A stretch of 64,000 nucleotides of DNA from an uncultured Bacteroidota bacterium (GCA_903824755.1 CAIJXW010000094.1:1-64000); one strand, 5' to 3'. Counted from the stretch's first letter, positions 12,301-21,479 are shown. The notes: generated by a model not told the origin, from the letters alone. Program-made: numbers and translations.

Positions 12301-12493
12301 ATTCGGACAAACTGCCTACGATTCGGCTTTTCATTTCGTGAACTGCTTTGTTGGTAAACGTGATGGCGAGAATGTTTCGATAGGCGTCATTTTTTTGGGC
12401 CGAAAGAATTATTTTTAGGTATTCTTTGACCAGTGTATAGGTTTTTCCTGAGCCTGCCGATGCGTCATATATGGAGAATGATGGTCTTTGCAT
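9335..12493 (-). CDS. UvrD/AddA-like helicase-nuclease
   Basis: Walker A DASAGSGKTYTL, IDEFQDTSEMQW, VGDPKQSIYRWRGG, C-terminal VFLLDYKTG nuclease motif. Confidence 0.92.
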   Translation of the reverse strand: MQRPSFSIYDASAGSGKTYTLVKEYLKIILSAQKNDAYRNILAITFTNKAVHEMKSRIVGSLSEFAKELPEKPNQKAKDLMQVLSEEIALTVPQIKTKAQSIIKHIIHNYAAFDISTIDKFTHKVIRAFAHDLNLPMTFEVTLDSENLLNEAVDALIAQAGEDAVLTKLLIDFTLEKADDDKSWDISQEIFSTGKLVLNENNREEIGLFQDKTIEDFGIIKSKLKTACASLENENSNLAKSIFSIIDQKNINQKSFSAGHFPNHLASIQLKKFNNANKKYYEFEDFKILKAATDRDIIEATIPDFLKILDIIYKNYEKYDFYNAFLKNITPLSLLNTISNEFAKIQKEQNTLSISEFNAIIHNEIQNQPAPFIYERLGERYRHFFIDEFQDTSEMQWQNLIPLIDNALSGEIDGEKGTLMIVGDPKQSIYRWRGGKAEQFIDLSKGKNPFVNPDKKLFTLGTNYRSYSEIIGFNNDFFKFLSNEFIHLDYKDLYQNHSFQKCNNKTGGYVNISFVPKQESKKDDEETIEKSEHFLIATLATIQKVISQGFEYQEIVVLTRKRKQGIAVANYLTEQGIPLLSSETLLIQNATEVKFIINLLKYLRNPSDAESKALFLHYFSENNQDQLPVHEFIKTGMEIKQELAFEKWLSQFGITLNFQNIRKKSLYEAVEIIVSKFINLKTNNAYVHYFLDLVLERDVRNQSGISDFLNHWDKNFEKFSIPSPEGKNAVRIMTIHKAKGLEFPVVIMPFAEEDYTKKPKDKIWLDAENEDLGLPKVLIDNTKSVEGFGANAAMVFGQKKQEELLDNINVLYVALTRAEEQLYIISQVVEQNDKGIYPNNMAAFFIKYLENESVFEANKLEYEFGNPAKKSMKVEAENAIKTLPASGEIINPNRIKIAQREALMWGTHQQEAIEFGNTIHEILSFISTKNDIDLALTKALESGTITIKQSQIVYKTIQEIVNHDELTHYFSPENKVLNEQTIIQKVGNTSKPDRMVFNSNNEVFLLDYKTGIHQSKHQLQLENYQNAIEKMGFKVTKKALVYIGENIEIVNL

Positions 12494-13015
12494 TTAGTTT
12501 TTATTAATTTGATAAATGTAATTCATTTTTGGCGTTTCTCCATAATATTCGACTTGTTGTTCTGCTATTTTTTTGGCTCCAATTTTTTCTATTGCTTTTT
12601 GGGAGCGATAATTTTGATTTCCGATATGGAAATAGACACTTGACACATATTGAAAAATATAGTCTAACATGAGTTTTTTTAGTGATTGATTATATCCTTT
12701 TCCCCAATATTTTCTTCCTATAAAGGTATATCCTATCAAAATCGTTTTGTTGGTTGGGTCATGGTCATAGAATCTGGTGCAGCCCATTGTTTGATTTGTT
12801 GTGGTGTCTATAATAATAAATGCTCCTTGGGAGAGGATTGCTCCTTCAAAATAATTTTGAAATTCTTCTTTTTTGTATCTATATTTATTTGGGTGTTGTT
12901 CCCACAGCATGGGGTCGGAGGCAATATTGTAGAGTGTTTCAAAATCGGTTTGTGTTAGCGGTCTTAGAAGTAGGTTTTCTGTTTTTAGATGTATGGGTTG
13001 AAGGTTTGGTGTCAT
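12494..13015 (-). CDS. GNAT family N-acetyltransferase
   Basis: ENLLLRPLTQTDFE.., GYTFIGRKYWGKGYNQ acetyl-CoA site, NYRSQKAIEKIGAKK. Confidence 0.9.
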   Translation of the reverse strand: MTPNLQPIHLKTENLLLRPLTQTDFETLYNIASDPMLWEQHPNKYRYKKEEFQNYFEGAILSQGAFIIIDTTTNQTMGCTRFYDHDPTNKTILIGYTFIGRKYWGKGYNQSLKKLMLDYIFQYVSSVYFHIGNQNYRSQKAIEKIGAKKIAEQQVEYYGETPKMNYIYQINKN

Positions 13016-13092
13016 TTGTGTATTGTTCTGGAAGTTTGGGTGTGTGTTTTTGAATTATTATTTATAAAATCGAAATGGCTATATAACGAGAT

Positions 13093-13167
13093 GCCCTAGC
13101 CCTGATGGAAGGGAAAATCCTCGCCATTTTTTTGGCGAGATTTGGAATGACAGCAGGAAATAGCTCC
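13093..13167 (+). repeat. Dispersed structured repeat, copy 1
   Basis: gccctagccctgatggaa...CTCGCCA-T-rich loop-TGGCGAG...cagcaggaaatagctcc; shares both ends with copies at 25486, 35921, 60112. Confidence 0.75.
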
Positions 13168-13239
13168 AAAAAACGTGACTATCAATTTATTTAATGCAAT
13201 TATAATTAAGTAGAATTTCCAATTCCAAAGTTAATTGTT

Positions 13240-13247
13240 TATTTTTG
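13240..13247 (+). promoter_or_regulatory. -7 box TATTTTTG upstream of sod
   Basis: TAnnTTTG match about 40 bp before the likely ATG at 13284. Confidence 0.4.
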
Positions 13248-13283
13248 AATAAAATATTTATAAATCATTTAATCTATATAATT

Positions 13284-13892
13284 ATGGCTTTTGAATTACC
13301 ACAATTACCTTATGCGTATGACGCTTTGGAACCTTATATTGATGCTCGAACTATGGAAATTCACCATACGAAACACCACAATGCGTATATCACAAATTTG
13401 AATGCTGCTGTTGCTGGGACTGATATGGAGGGAAAAACTATTGAAAACATTTTGATTAATCTTGATATGAAAAACGCTGCGGTTCGCAATAATGGCGGTG
13501 GTTTTTTTAATCATAATTTGTATTGGGCGGTGATGTCTCCTGATGGTGGCGGACTTCCGAGTGGTGATTTGCTGGAGGCTATTGAGGCTGCATTTGGTAC
13601 TTTTGATGAGTTTAAAGCAAAGTTTAGCAAGGCTGGATTGACACAATTTGGTTCTGGTTGGGCTTGGCTTTGTGTTCAAAAAGGAGGGAAATTAGATGTT
13701 TGCGGCACTCCAAATCAGGACAATACTTTGATGCCAGGTGTGGGTTGTGGCGGGATTCCAATTTTAGGAATGGACGTTTGGGAGCATGCTTATTATTTGC
13801 ATTATCAAAATAGAAGACCAGACTATATTGAGGCTTTTTTCAATTTGATTAATTGGACTGAGGTTTCTAGAAGGTTTGCTTTGGAAAAATAA
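13284..13892 (+). CDS. sodA: superoxide dismutase (Fe/Mn)
   Basis: [54 protein letters not shown]; start revised from the track's 13245 to the ATG at 13284. Confidence 0.95.
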   Translation: MAFELPQLPYAYDALEPYIDARTMEIHHTKHHNAYITNLNAAVAGTDMEGKTIENILINLDMKNAAVRNNGGGFFNHNLYWAVMSPDGGGLPSGDLLEAIEAAFGTFDEFKAKFSKAGLTQFGSGWAWLCVQKGGKLDVCGTPNQDNTLMPGVGCGGIPILGMDVWEHAYYLHYQNRRPDYIEAFFNLINWTEVSRRFALEK

Positions 13893-13914
13893 TTCTTCAG
13901 AATTAAAAATAAGA

Positions 13915-13950
13915 AAAGGAGTAATAACTTAGGTTTTTACTCCTTTTTTT
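13915..13950 (+). terminator. sod terminator
   Basis: AAAGGAGTAA...TTACTCCTTT stem plus T run; a second stem follows at about 13966-13995. Confidence 0.65.
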
Positions 13951-14123
13951 TGTTATAAAAAATAAAAAGGACGGAGTGTTACTTCCGCCCTTTTTGCCCC
14001 AAATCTACCATAAACTAAACCTACTAATACTATGGTGTTACAAATCTATTGTTTTTGTATTGTCCATGAAAATATTTTAGATGAATGGTAAATAAACTCG
14101 TTTATATGATGATTATTGTTTTT

Positions 14124-16022
14124 TTAATAGGCTCTTGCATCTTTTCCTTCATAGAAATTCATAAAAGCTCGGTTGACTACTCGGTTTCCTCCTGGTGTTG
14201 GATAATTGCCAGTGAAATACCAATCTCCAAGATTTTTTGGACAGGCAAGATGCAGGTTTTCTACGGTTTGGAAAATTATTTTTACTTCCGCATGTACTGA
14301 TTTGTCTTTCAATAGTACGGCTATTTTGTCGGATATTGTTTGTTGTTGAAATGGGGCATAAATTTCTGTTACAAAATTTCTTACCTCACTGTCATTGAGG
14401 TTTTCTTGTGCCTTACATTTTTTATATACTTCTTCTACTATATGATATTGATTGGTTTCTTTTAATAGTGCTAATGCGGCTTGAAAGGCAATTAGTCCTT
14501 CTAGCTTGGCCATATCTATGCCATAACAATCTGGATATCGAATTTGTGGTGCTGAGGATACTACTACTATTTTTTTTGGTTTTAATCGATCCATCATTTT
14601 GATGATGCTCATTTTTAGGGTCGTCCCTCGAACGATACTATCGTCTATAATTACTAGATTGTCTGTGGGTTTTATTACTCCATAAGTCACGTCATATATA
14701 TGGGCTACAAGATCATTTCGGCTGCTATCTTCGGTAATAAAGGTTCGCAATTTTGCGTCTTTTATGGCTACTTTTTCGGTTCTTATTTTGACTTTCAGCA
14801 ATTCTTGAAGTGTTTGTGCTGTTAGTGTGTTTTTGTTTTTTAGAATATAATCGTTTTTTCTTTGGTTTAAAAAGTCTTGTGCGGCTTCAACCATTCCATA
14901 AAAGGAGGTTTCGGCCGTGTTTGGAATATAAGAAAAAACGGTGTTGTCTGTATCGCTATCTATTGCATCTAGAACGGCTGGCAATATTAATTTTCCAAGA
15001 TTTTTTCGCTCTTGATAAATCTCGGCATCACTCCCGCGAGAAAAATAGATCCGTTCGAACGAACAGGCTTTCTTTTCTGTTGGAGGGATAATTTCTTCTT
15101 CGGTAATTGTTCCATTTTTTTTGATAATGAGTGCGTTTCCAGGTTGTAGTTCTTTTATGTTTTCAAAATCTACATTAAATACCGTTTGAATTACTGGGCG
15201 CTCTGATGCAACCACTACAATTTCGTCATCTTGATAAAAATAGGCGGGGCGAATTCCGGCTGGGTCTCTAAAAACAAAGGCGTCTCCATGCCCAAGAAGT
15301 CCTGCCATTGCATAGCCTCCGTCCCAACCTTTTGAGGCACGCCGAAGAATTTTTGCAATTTCAAGTTTCTCAGCAATAACGGGTGATGCGTCTCTTTTTG
15401 ACAACCCGTTATTTTTACATTCTTGATATAAATCGGTTACCTCATCATCTAGAAAATGTCCAATTTTTTCCATAATAGTTACGGTATCGGCCATTTCTTT
15501 TGGGTGCTGCCCGAGTTCTACCAAACTATCAAAAAGTTCTTTTACGTTGGTCATATTGAAATTTCCAGCAACTATCAAATTTCGGTGCATCCAGTTGTTT
15601 TGACGCAAGAAAGGGTGAACGCTTTCGATGCTATTTTTTCCAAATGTTCCGTAGCGTACGTGTCCTAAAAAGACTTCTCCAATATAGGGAATGTGTTTTT
15701 TTTGTAGGGCAACATTATCGGTATATTCTGGGTGCGAAGCTATTTCGTCATTAATCCTATCATTGATTTGTGAAAACACATCTTGAATTGCCTGAGGATC
15801 ATTTGATCGGACGCGGCTGATATATCTTTCGCCAGGTTCCATGTCGAGTTTGATGCTTGCAAAACCGGCTCCATCTTGCCCGCGGTTGTGCTGTTTTTCC
15901 ATTAGGAGATACATTTTTTGGATACCATAAAATGCGGTTCCATATTTCTCTTTATAGAATTCAAGAGGTTTTAGAAGCCTTAAAAAAGCTATTCCACATT
16001 CGTGTTGTAATGCGTCGCTCAT
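14124..16022 (-). CDS. amidophosphoribosyltransferase-like (long PurF-type)
   Basis: N-terminal HECGIA Ntn-glutaminase, KQHNRGQDGAGFAS, PRPP motif VIIDDSIVRGTT; 632 aa. Confidence 0.85.
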   Translation of the reverse strand: MSDALQHECGIAFLRLLKPLEFYKEKYGTAFYGIQKMYLLMEKQHNRGQDGAGFASIKLDMEPGERYISRVRSNDPQAIQDVFSQINDRINDEIASHPEYTDNVALQKKHIPYIGEVFLGHVRYGTFGKNSIESVHPFLRQNNWMHRNLIVAGNFNMTNVKELFDSLVELGQHPKEMADTVTIMEKIGHFLDDEVTDLYQECKNNGLSKRDASPVIAEKLEIAKILRRASKGWDGGYAMAGLLGHGDAFVFRDPAGIRPAYFYQDDEIVVVASERPVIQTVFNVDFENIKELQPGNALIIKKNGTITEEEIIPPTEKKACSFERIYFSRGSDAEIYQERKNLGKLILPAVLDAIDSDTDNTVFSYIPNTAETSFYGMVEAAQDFLNQRKNDYILKNKNTLTAQTLQELLKVKIRTEKVAIKDAKLRTFITEDSSRNDLVAHIYDVTYGVIKPTDNLVIIDDSIVRGTTLKMSIIKMMDRLKPKKIVVVSSAPQIRYPDCYGIDMAKLEGLIAFQAALALLKETNQYHIVEEVYKKCKAQENLNDSEVRNFVTEIYAPFQQQTISDKIAVLLKDKSVHAEVKIIFQTVENLHLACPKNLGDWYFTGNYPTPGGNRVVNRAFMNFYEGKDARAY

Positions 16023-16084
16023 TGTTGTAGTTATTTTGTTATTAGGGACAAGAAACGACTTGTCGGTATTGTTTTATAAATAAA

Positions 16085-16110
16085 AATGCCCCGAAATTTC
16101 GAGGCATAAA
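16085..16110 (-). terminator. Terminator between sugar kinase and purF-like genes
   Basis: ATGCCcCGAAA/TTTCGaGGCAT stem. Confidence 0.5.
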
Positions 16111-16114
16111 TTTA

Positions 16115-17038
16115 TTATAATTTTATATCAAATTGTGTTAAAGATTTGAATTGTTTCAATCTGTCAATTACTTCATCGCTTTTAAGCCCTACCATTCGCT
16201 CTGTTCCAAATTTTTCTACACAAAAAGAAGCAAGATTAGAACCATATATAATGGCGTTTTTCATGTTCTCAAATGTTATATTTTCGCTTTGCGTAATAAA
16301 CCCTGCAAATCCTCCTGCAAAAGTATCTCCTGCTCCTGTTGGGTCAAAAACTTCTTCTAATGGGAGTGCTGGTGCAAAGAAAACTTCTTTATTATGAAAC
16401 AAAAGTGCTCCGTGCTCGCCTTTTTTGATGACCACATATTTTGGCCCCATTGTATGTATTTTTGCGGCGGCTTTCACCAAAGAGTATTCGCCAGACAATT
16501 GGCGGGCTTCTTCATCATTAATAGTAATTACATCTACTCGTTTAATCACGTTTAATAAATCTTCCAAAGCACAATCCATCCAAAAATTCATAGTGTCCAA
16601 AACAACTAATTTTGGTTTTACTTCCATTTGATCCAAAACACTGCTTTGAACTATTGGATGCAGGTTTCCGAGCATGACAACATCGGCGTTTTTGAAATTT
16701 TGTGGTACTTTTGGTTGAAAATCGGCAAGCACATTTAGTTGTGTGTCTAGTGTGTCACGCGAATTCAAATCGTTATGATAGCGTCCACTCCAGAAGAATG
16801 TTTTTCCGCCTTTTACTATTTCAAGACCTGAAATATCTATGTTTCTATCGGATAGTAAGTCTAAATATTCTTGTGGAAAATCATCTCCAACCACAGAAAC
16901 AATTGCCGATTGAAGGTTGAAATGAGAAGCTGAAAGTCCGATATAGGTTCCTGCTCCACCTAGAATTTTATCTGTTTTTCCGAAAGGAGTCTCAATTGCA
17001 TCAAAAGCTACGGTTCCTACTATCAATAATTTATTCAT
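16115..17038 (-). CDS. PfkB family carbohydrate/nucleoside kinase
   Basis: GGAGTYIGLSASHF; DPTGAGDTFAGGFAGF PfkB signature. Confidence 0.9.
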   Translation of the reverse strand: MNKLLIVGTVAFDAIETPFGKTDKILGGAGTYIGLSASHFNLQSAIVSVVGDDFPQEYLDLLSDRNIDISGLEIVKGGKTFFWSGRYHNDLNSRDTLDTQLNVLADFQPKVPQNFKNADVVMLGNLHPIVQSSVLDQMEVKPKLVVLDTMNFWMDCALEDLLNVIKRVDVITINDEEARQLSGEYSLVKAAAKIHTMGPKYVVIKKGEHGALLFHNKEVFFAPALPLEEVFDPTGAGDTFAGGFAGFITQSENITFENMKNAIIYGSNLASFCVEKFGTERMVGLKSDEVIDRLKQFKSLTQFDIKL

Positions 17039-17175
17039 AATTTATTGTTGTGAGATTGGAAGCAATCTCAAATTAAGTGGCAAAGATAGTTTATAAGTTT
17101 GAAGTTTGAAAATGTATGCGATTAGAAGTTTGGAACTAATAAGAATTTTAAATTAACTTCTAATTTAGAATTGAT

Positions 17176-18333
17176 TTACAATATAATATCCTTCCAACTC
17201 GTTACTTTGCCTAAGGTTCGTTCTTGATTGAACAGTCCTGAATGAACTACCGATTTGCTTTCTATTAATTCTGGTTTTAATTTTTCAAAATAACTTAATC
17301 CTTTAAACATTTCAGATTTTATGGTTTCTGATGCTTTGATTTCAACCAAGTTTAGCAATTCTGATTTTTGCCAAATTAAATCCACTTCATGACCTGCGGC
17401 ATCTCGCCAAAACCATAAATCCCGAAGTAAATTGTTGTGGTAATTTTTCTTTACATATTCATTAATAACATAATTTTCAAACAAACTTCCTCTTAAAGAA
17501 CTTAGCCGTACGCTGTCGGAATCGTTTAATTTCAGTAAATAACAAAGCAAACCTGTATCATAAAAATAAAGCTTTGAACTTTTAGTAATGCGTTTATTAA
17601 AATTTGAAAAATAGGGCTGTAATTGATATAAAATATAACTGTTTTCGAGAACTGAAACCCATGATTTTGCCGTAGGTTGTGAAATTCCACACTCATTTGC
17701 CAACGAATTTAGATTTACTAATTGTCCTACTCTAGCGGCACATAATGAAATAAAATTTCGAAATTGTTTTAAATCTTTTACTTGTATTAAATCCGACAAA
17801 TCGCGTTCTACGTAGGTTTGAATATAATTAGAATAAAAAACTTTAGACGGAATTTCTCTGTCATAAATAGCGGGATAAAATCCTTTTTGAAGATTTACAG
17901 CATAATCATCGTTTAACCAATTGGCGTCTTGCATTTCGGAAATATCAAAAGGCAATAGTTTAAATAAAGCCACTCTTCCTGCTAAACTCTGAGCAATGTT
18001 TTGCATCAAGTGAAAGTTTTGGGAGCCCGACAAAATATATTGCCCCATAATTTTGTCTTGGTCAACTTTGGTTTGTAAATACGAGAATAATTGGGGCGCC
18101 CTTTGCACCTCATCAAAAATAACATATTGATTAAATTGCTTCAAAAAAGCATTTGGATCCTCTATTGCAAAATTTCTGACATCTAAATTTTCTAAATTTA
18201 CATATTCATAATCAGGAAATTGCTTTTTTAAAAAAGTGGTTTTGCCCGATTGTCTTGGACCAGTTATGGCAAGAATAGGATATTTTTTTTTATAAATATC
18301 CATTGCTACTTTTATAACTCTATTTGCATTCAT
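17176..18333 (-). CDS. AAA ATPase with DUF4143 domain
   Basis: Walker A TGPRQSGKTTFLKK, YVNLENLDVR, VIFDEVQRAPQLF, C-terminal WFWRDAAGHEVDLIWQ...LVEIKASETI. Confidence 0.9.
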   Translation of the reverse strand: MNANRVIKVAMDIYKKKYPILAITGPRQSGKTTFLKKQFPDYEYVNLENLDVRNFAIEDPNAFLKQFNQYVIFDEVQRAPQLFSYLQTKVDQDKIMGQYILSGSQNFHLMQNIAQSLAGRVALFKLLPFDISEMQDANWLNDDYAVNLQKGFYPAIYDREIPSKVFYSNYIQTYVERDLSDLIQVKDLKQFRNFISLCAARVGQLVNLNSLANECGISQPTAKSWVSVLENSYILYQLQPYFSNFNKRITKSSKLYFYDTGLLCYLLKLNDSDSVRLSSLRGSLFENYVINEYVKKNYHNNLLRDLWFWRDAAGHEVDLIWQKSELLNLVEIKASETIKSEMFKGLSYFEKLKPELIESKSVVHSGLFNQERTLGKVTSWKDIIL

Positions 18334-18350
18334 TTGCTACGTTTTAGAAG

Positions 18351-18360
18351 TGCAAATATA
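18351..18360 (-). promoter_or_regulatory. -7 box (TATATTTGCA) for the DUF4143 ATPase
   Basis: TAnnTTTG match on - strand, 18 bp before ATG. Confidence 0.5.
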
Positions 18361-18364
18361 TAAC

Positions 18365-18427
18365 TAATTTTGAAAATACACTATACCTAACTTTGAAAAT
18401 GCACTATGCCTAACTTTGAAAATGCAC
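18365..18427 (-). repeat. 23-bp tandem repeat (2.7 units) upstream of DUF4143 ATPase
   Basis: taattttgaaaatacactatacc / taactttgaaaatgcactatgcc / taactttgaaaatgcac. Confidence 0.85.
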
Positions 18428-18428
18428 A

Positions 18429-18574
18429 AGTATTTCAAGAGAATATAAAAACCCTGCCGAAGCCCATTTATTGGTGTTGGCGAAAACTTTTGGAATAAAA
18501 AAGCCAAAACTACATCTTGACGAAGTAAAACAAGCCGTTTCCAATTGGGGACAAACTGCGAAATTATTGTGTCA
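18429..18574 (+). pseudogene. HipA-like toxin C-terminal remnant
   Basis: No start codon; frame reads SISREYKNPAEAHLLVLAKTFGIKKPKLHLDEVKQAVSNWGQTAKLLCQF, resembling HipA C-termini. Confidence 0.55.
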
Positions 18575-18576
18575 GT

Positions 18577-19056
18577 TTACAAAAGTTTTGCCTCTTCATT
18601 TTCATAAAAAGCATCTACCGAAAGCTCCTTTTGCATCGATGCCATAACAGCCAATTCATCGCAACGTTCATTTTGTGGGTGATTATTATGTCCCTTTATC
18701 CATTTGAAATCAACTTTGTGTTTTCTATAAATCATCAAAAACCGTTTCCATAAATCAGAATTTTTTCTGTCGGCGAATCCTTTTTTTTCCCAACCTAAAA
18801 CCCATTTTTTTTCAACAGAATCTACTACATATTTAGAATCAGAAATAACGAGAACTTTCGTGTTTGGGGTTTTTAGCTTTTCAAGACCTACAATTACGGC
18901 CAGCAACTCCATTCGATTATTAGTTGTCAATCGAAATCCTTCATAAAATTCTTTCCGATAGGGCTTTCCAACCCATTCCATGACCACGCCATATCCGCCA
19001 GGCCCAGGATTTCCTTTGGCAGCACCGTCTGTATAAATATGTACTTGATGTTCCAA
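18577..19056 (-). CDS. rnhA: ribonuclease HI
   Basis: IYTDGAAKGNPGPGGYG, TTNNRMELLA, SDSKYVVD, KGHNNHPQNERCDELA. Confidence 0.95.
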   Translation of the reverse strand: MEHQVHIYTDGAAKGNPGPGGYGVVMEWVGKPYRKEFYEGFRLTTNNRMELLAVIVGLEKLKTPNTKVLVISDSKYVVDSVEKKWVLGWEKKGFADRKNSDLWKRFLMIYRKHKVDFKWIKGHNNHPQNERCDELAVMASMQKELSVDAFYENEEAKLL

Positions 19057-19063
19057 TTTTGGT

Positions 19064-19627
19064 TTACTGATTTAAGAGGTTTTCAATAATTTCTGGAAAG
19101 TGAGCCTGTTCTAATTCATGAATTTTTTCGGACACTTCTTCGGGGGTTTCTTTTCCAGATAAAGGGACGCTTTTTTGAAAAATAATGTTGCCTTGGTCAT
19201 AATACTCGTTTACAAAATGAATAGTTATTCCTGTTTGGGGATCTTTATTTTCTACTACTGCCCTATGAACATTCATTCCATACATTCCTTTTCCGCCATA
19301 TTTCGGCAAAAGTGCAGGGTGAATATTGATGATTTTATCAGGGTAGGAAGCAATAATATTTGCTGGAAAATGCAATAAAAACCCAGCAAGAACGATTAAA
19401 TCTGGGTTAAAAGTATTTATTTTTTTTAGCAATTCATCAGAATTTAGTGTTTCTTTAGAAAACAAAACAGAAGGGATATTGTGATTATGGGCTCTTTCTA
19501 GCACTTTTGCGTTTGGATTATTCGTGAAAATAGCAGCTACTTTTAGTGAAGGACTATTTTCAAAATAGCGAATGCAATTTTCGACATTTGTTCCCGAACC
19601 AGAAGCAAAAAACACAATATTTTTCAT
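19064..19627 (-). CDS. purN: phosphoribosylglycinamide formyltransferase
   Basis: FASGSGTNVENCIRYF, IINIHPALLPKYGGKGMYG. Confidence 0.93.
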   Translation of the reverse strand: MKNIVFFASGSGTNVENCIRYFENSPSLKVAAIFTNNPNAKVLERAHNHNIPSVLFSKETLNSDELLKKINTFNPDLIVLAGFLLHFPANIIASYPDKIINIHPALLPKYGGKGMYGMNVHRAVVENKDPQTGITIHFVNEYYDQGNIIFQKSVPLSGKETPEEVSEKIHELEQAHFPEIIENLLNQ

Positions 19628-19800
19628 TTGACTTTACATTTCAGAATACAAAAAAAAGCATAATAAATGATAATAAATAGGATTTTGAAGCCTTTGTTAA
19701 TTATTTTTTTTAAATTCGTTGACAGTTTTATGAACTAAAACGTGAATTTAAAATAAAGTTTTTTATTTTTGCAACCAATTAAATTTTAAAATTAAACATT

Positions 19801-20037
19801 ATGTCAGACATTGCATCAAGAGTTAAAGCGATTATCGTAGACAAATTAGGCGTTGACGAAAACGAAGTTGTAACAGAAGCTAGCTTCACAAATGATTTAG
19901 GAGCAGATTCATTAGACACTGTTGAGCTTATCATGGAGTTTGAAAAAGAATTTGATATCCAGATTCCAGATGACCAAGCTGAAAACATTGCTACTGTGGG
20001 ACAAGCAATTTCTTACATTGAAGAAGCAAAAAAATAA
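19801..20037 (+). CDS. acpP: acyl carrier protein
   Basis: [16 protein letters not shown] phosphopantetheine motif; 78 aa. Confidence 0.97.
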   Translation: MSDIASRVKAIIVDKLGVDENEVVTEASFTNDLGADSLDTVELIMEFEKEFDIQIPDDQAENIATVGQAISYIEEAKK

Positions 20038-20044
20038 TACTAAT

Positions 20045-20082
20045 ACACCCGTTTTCTTTTTGAAATCGGGTGTTATTATTTT
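20045..20082 (+). terminator. acpP terminator
   Basis: ACACCCG...CGGGTGT stem plus T-rich tail. Confidence 0.6.
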
Positions 20083-20216
20083 TTTAAAAAGTTAAAAACG
20101 ATTGATTTTTTCAATCTTTACCATATTTTACTGTAATACCTATGTCTTTTTATGATTTAAAATAGAAGAAAGCATAGGTATTATTTGTATAAAATTAACA
20201 TTAAAACGGACACGTT

Positions 20217-21470
20217 ATGGAATTAAGGCGAGTTGTTGTAACTGGATTAGGTGCGCTTACTCCTATTGGAAATAATATTCAAGAATATTGGAATGGCCTT
20301 ATTACTGGTATTAGTGGTGCTGCACCAATTACTTATTTTGATGCTTCAAAATTCAAAACTCAATTTGCATGCGAATTGAAAAATTTTGATGTAGAAAATT
20401 TTATTGACAGAAAAGAAGCAAGAAAAATGGATCGTTATGCACAATATGCCATGGTTTCCTCTGAGGAAGCGATGAACGATGCCAATTTTGATTTAGATAA
20501 ATTAGATAAAGATCGTGCTGGCGTAATTTGGGGATCTGGAATTGGTGGGTTAGAAACTTTCCAAATCGAGGTGCTAAACTTTGCTGCGGGCGATGGAACT
20601 CCAAGATTCAATCCTTTCTTTATTCCGAAAATGATTGGCGATATAGCCTGTGGCCATATCTCTATAAAATACGGATTTAGAGGGCCAAATTTCGGTACGG
20701 TTTCCGCTTGTGCTTCTTCTACAAATGCAATTATTGATGCCTTTAATTATATTCGTTTGGGCCATGCCGATGTCATGGTAACAGGTGGTTCTGAAGCAGC
20801 GGTAACTATTGCTGGAATGGGAGGGTTTAATGCTATGCACGCTCTATCGACTAGAAATGAAGACCCAAAAACAGCTTCGAGACCTATGGACAAAGACCGA
20901 GATGGATTTGTATTGGGCGAAGGTGCTGGTGCATTAATTCTTGAAGAATATGGACATGCGATGGCTCGTGGTGCAAAAATATATTGCGAAATTGGTGGCG
21001 GCGGAATGTCGGCAGATGCCTATCATATTACTGCCCCGCACCCTGAGGGATTAGGAGCAAAAAATGTAATGATTAACTGTTTGCGTGATGCTGGTTTGAA
21101 ACCAACTGATGTTGATGGTGTGAATATGCACGGGACCTCTACACCTCTTGGTGATATTGCCGAAAGCAAAGCAATTCTTCACGTTTTTGGTGACCACGCC
21201 TATTCTATGAACTTAAATTCGACAAAATCGATGACGGGGCATTTGTTAGGAGCCGCTGGTGCTGTTGAAACTATTTCGTCTATTCTTGCTATAAAACATG
21301 GAATTATTCCTCCAACAATCAATCACTTTACTGATGATGAGGGAATTGACAGCAAATTAAACTTTACGTTCAATGTAGCTCAAAAAAGAGATGTAAAAGT
21401 ATTGATGAGTAATACTTTCGGTTTTGGTGGACACAACGCATGCGTATTGGTAAAAAAATTAGAGTCTTAA
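20217..21470 (+). CDS. fabF: beta-ketoacyl-ACP synthase II
   Basis: RRVVVTGLGALTPIG, VSACASSTNAI, MHGTSTPLGD, KSMTGHLLGAAG, NTFGFGGHNAC. Confidence 0.97.
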   Translation: MELRRVVVTGLGALTPIGNNIQEYWNGLITGISGAAPITYFDASKFKTQFACELKNFDVENFIDRKEARKMDRYAQYAMVSSEEAMNDANFDLDKLDKDRAGVIWGSGIGGLETFQIEVLNFAAGDGTPRFNPFFIPKMIGDIACGHISIKYGFRGPNFGTVSACASSTNAIIDAFNYIRLGHADVMVTGGSEAAVTIAGMGGFNAMHALSTRNEDPKTASRPMDKDRDGFVLGEGAGALILEEYGHAMARGAKIYCEIGGGGMSADAYHITAPHPEGLGAKNVMINCLRDAGLKPTDVDGVNMHGTSTPLGDIAESKAILHVFGDHAYSMNLNSTKSMTGHLLGAAGAVETISSILAIKHGIIPPTINHFTDDEGIDSKLNFTFNVAQKRDVKVLMSNTFGFGGHNACVLVKKLES

Positions 21471-21479
21471 TTTTTTTTT

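Noticed and set aside
13305-13679. 124-aa - strand ORF
   Set aside because: Antisense to sod; composition typical of shadow frames.
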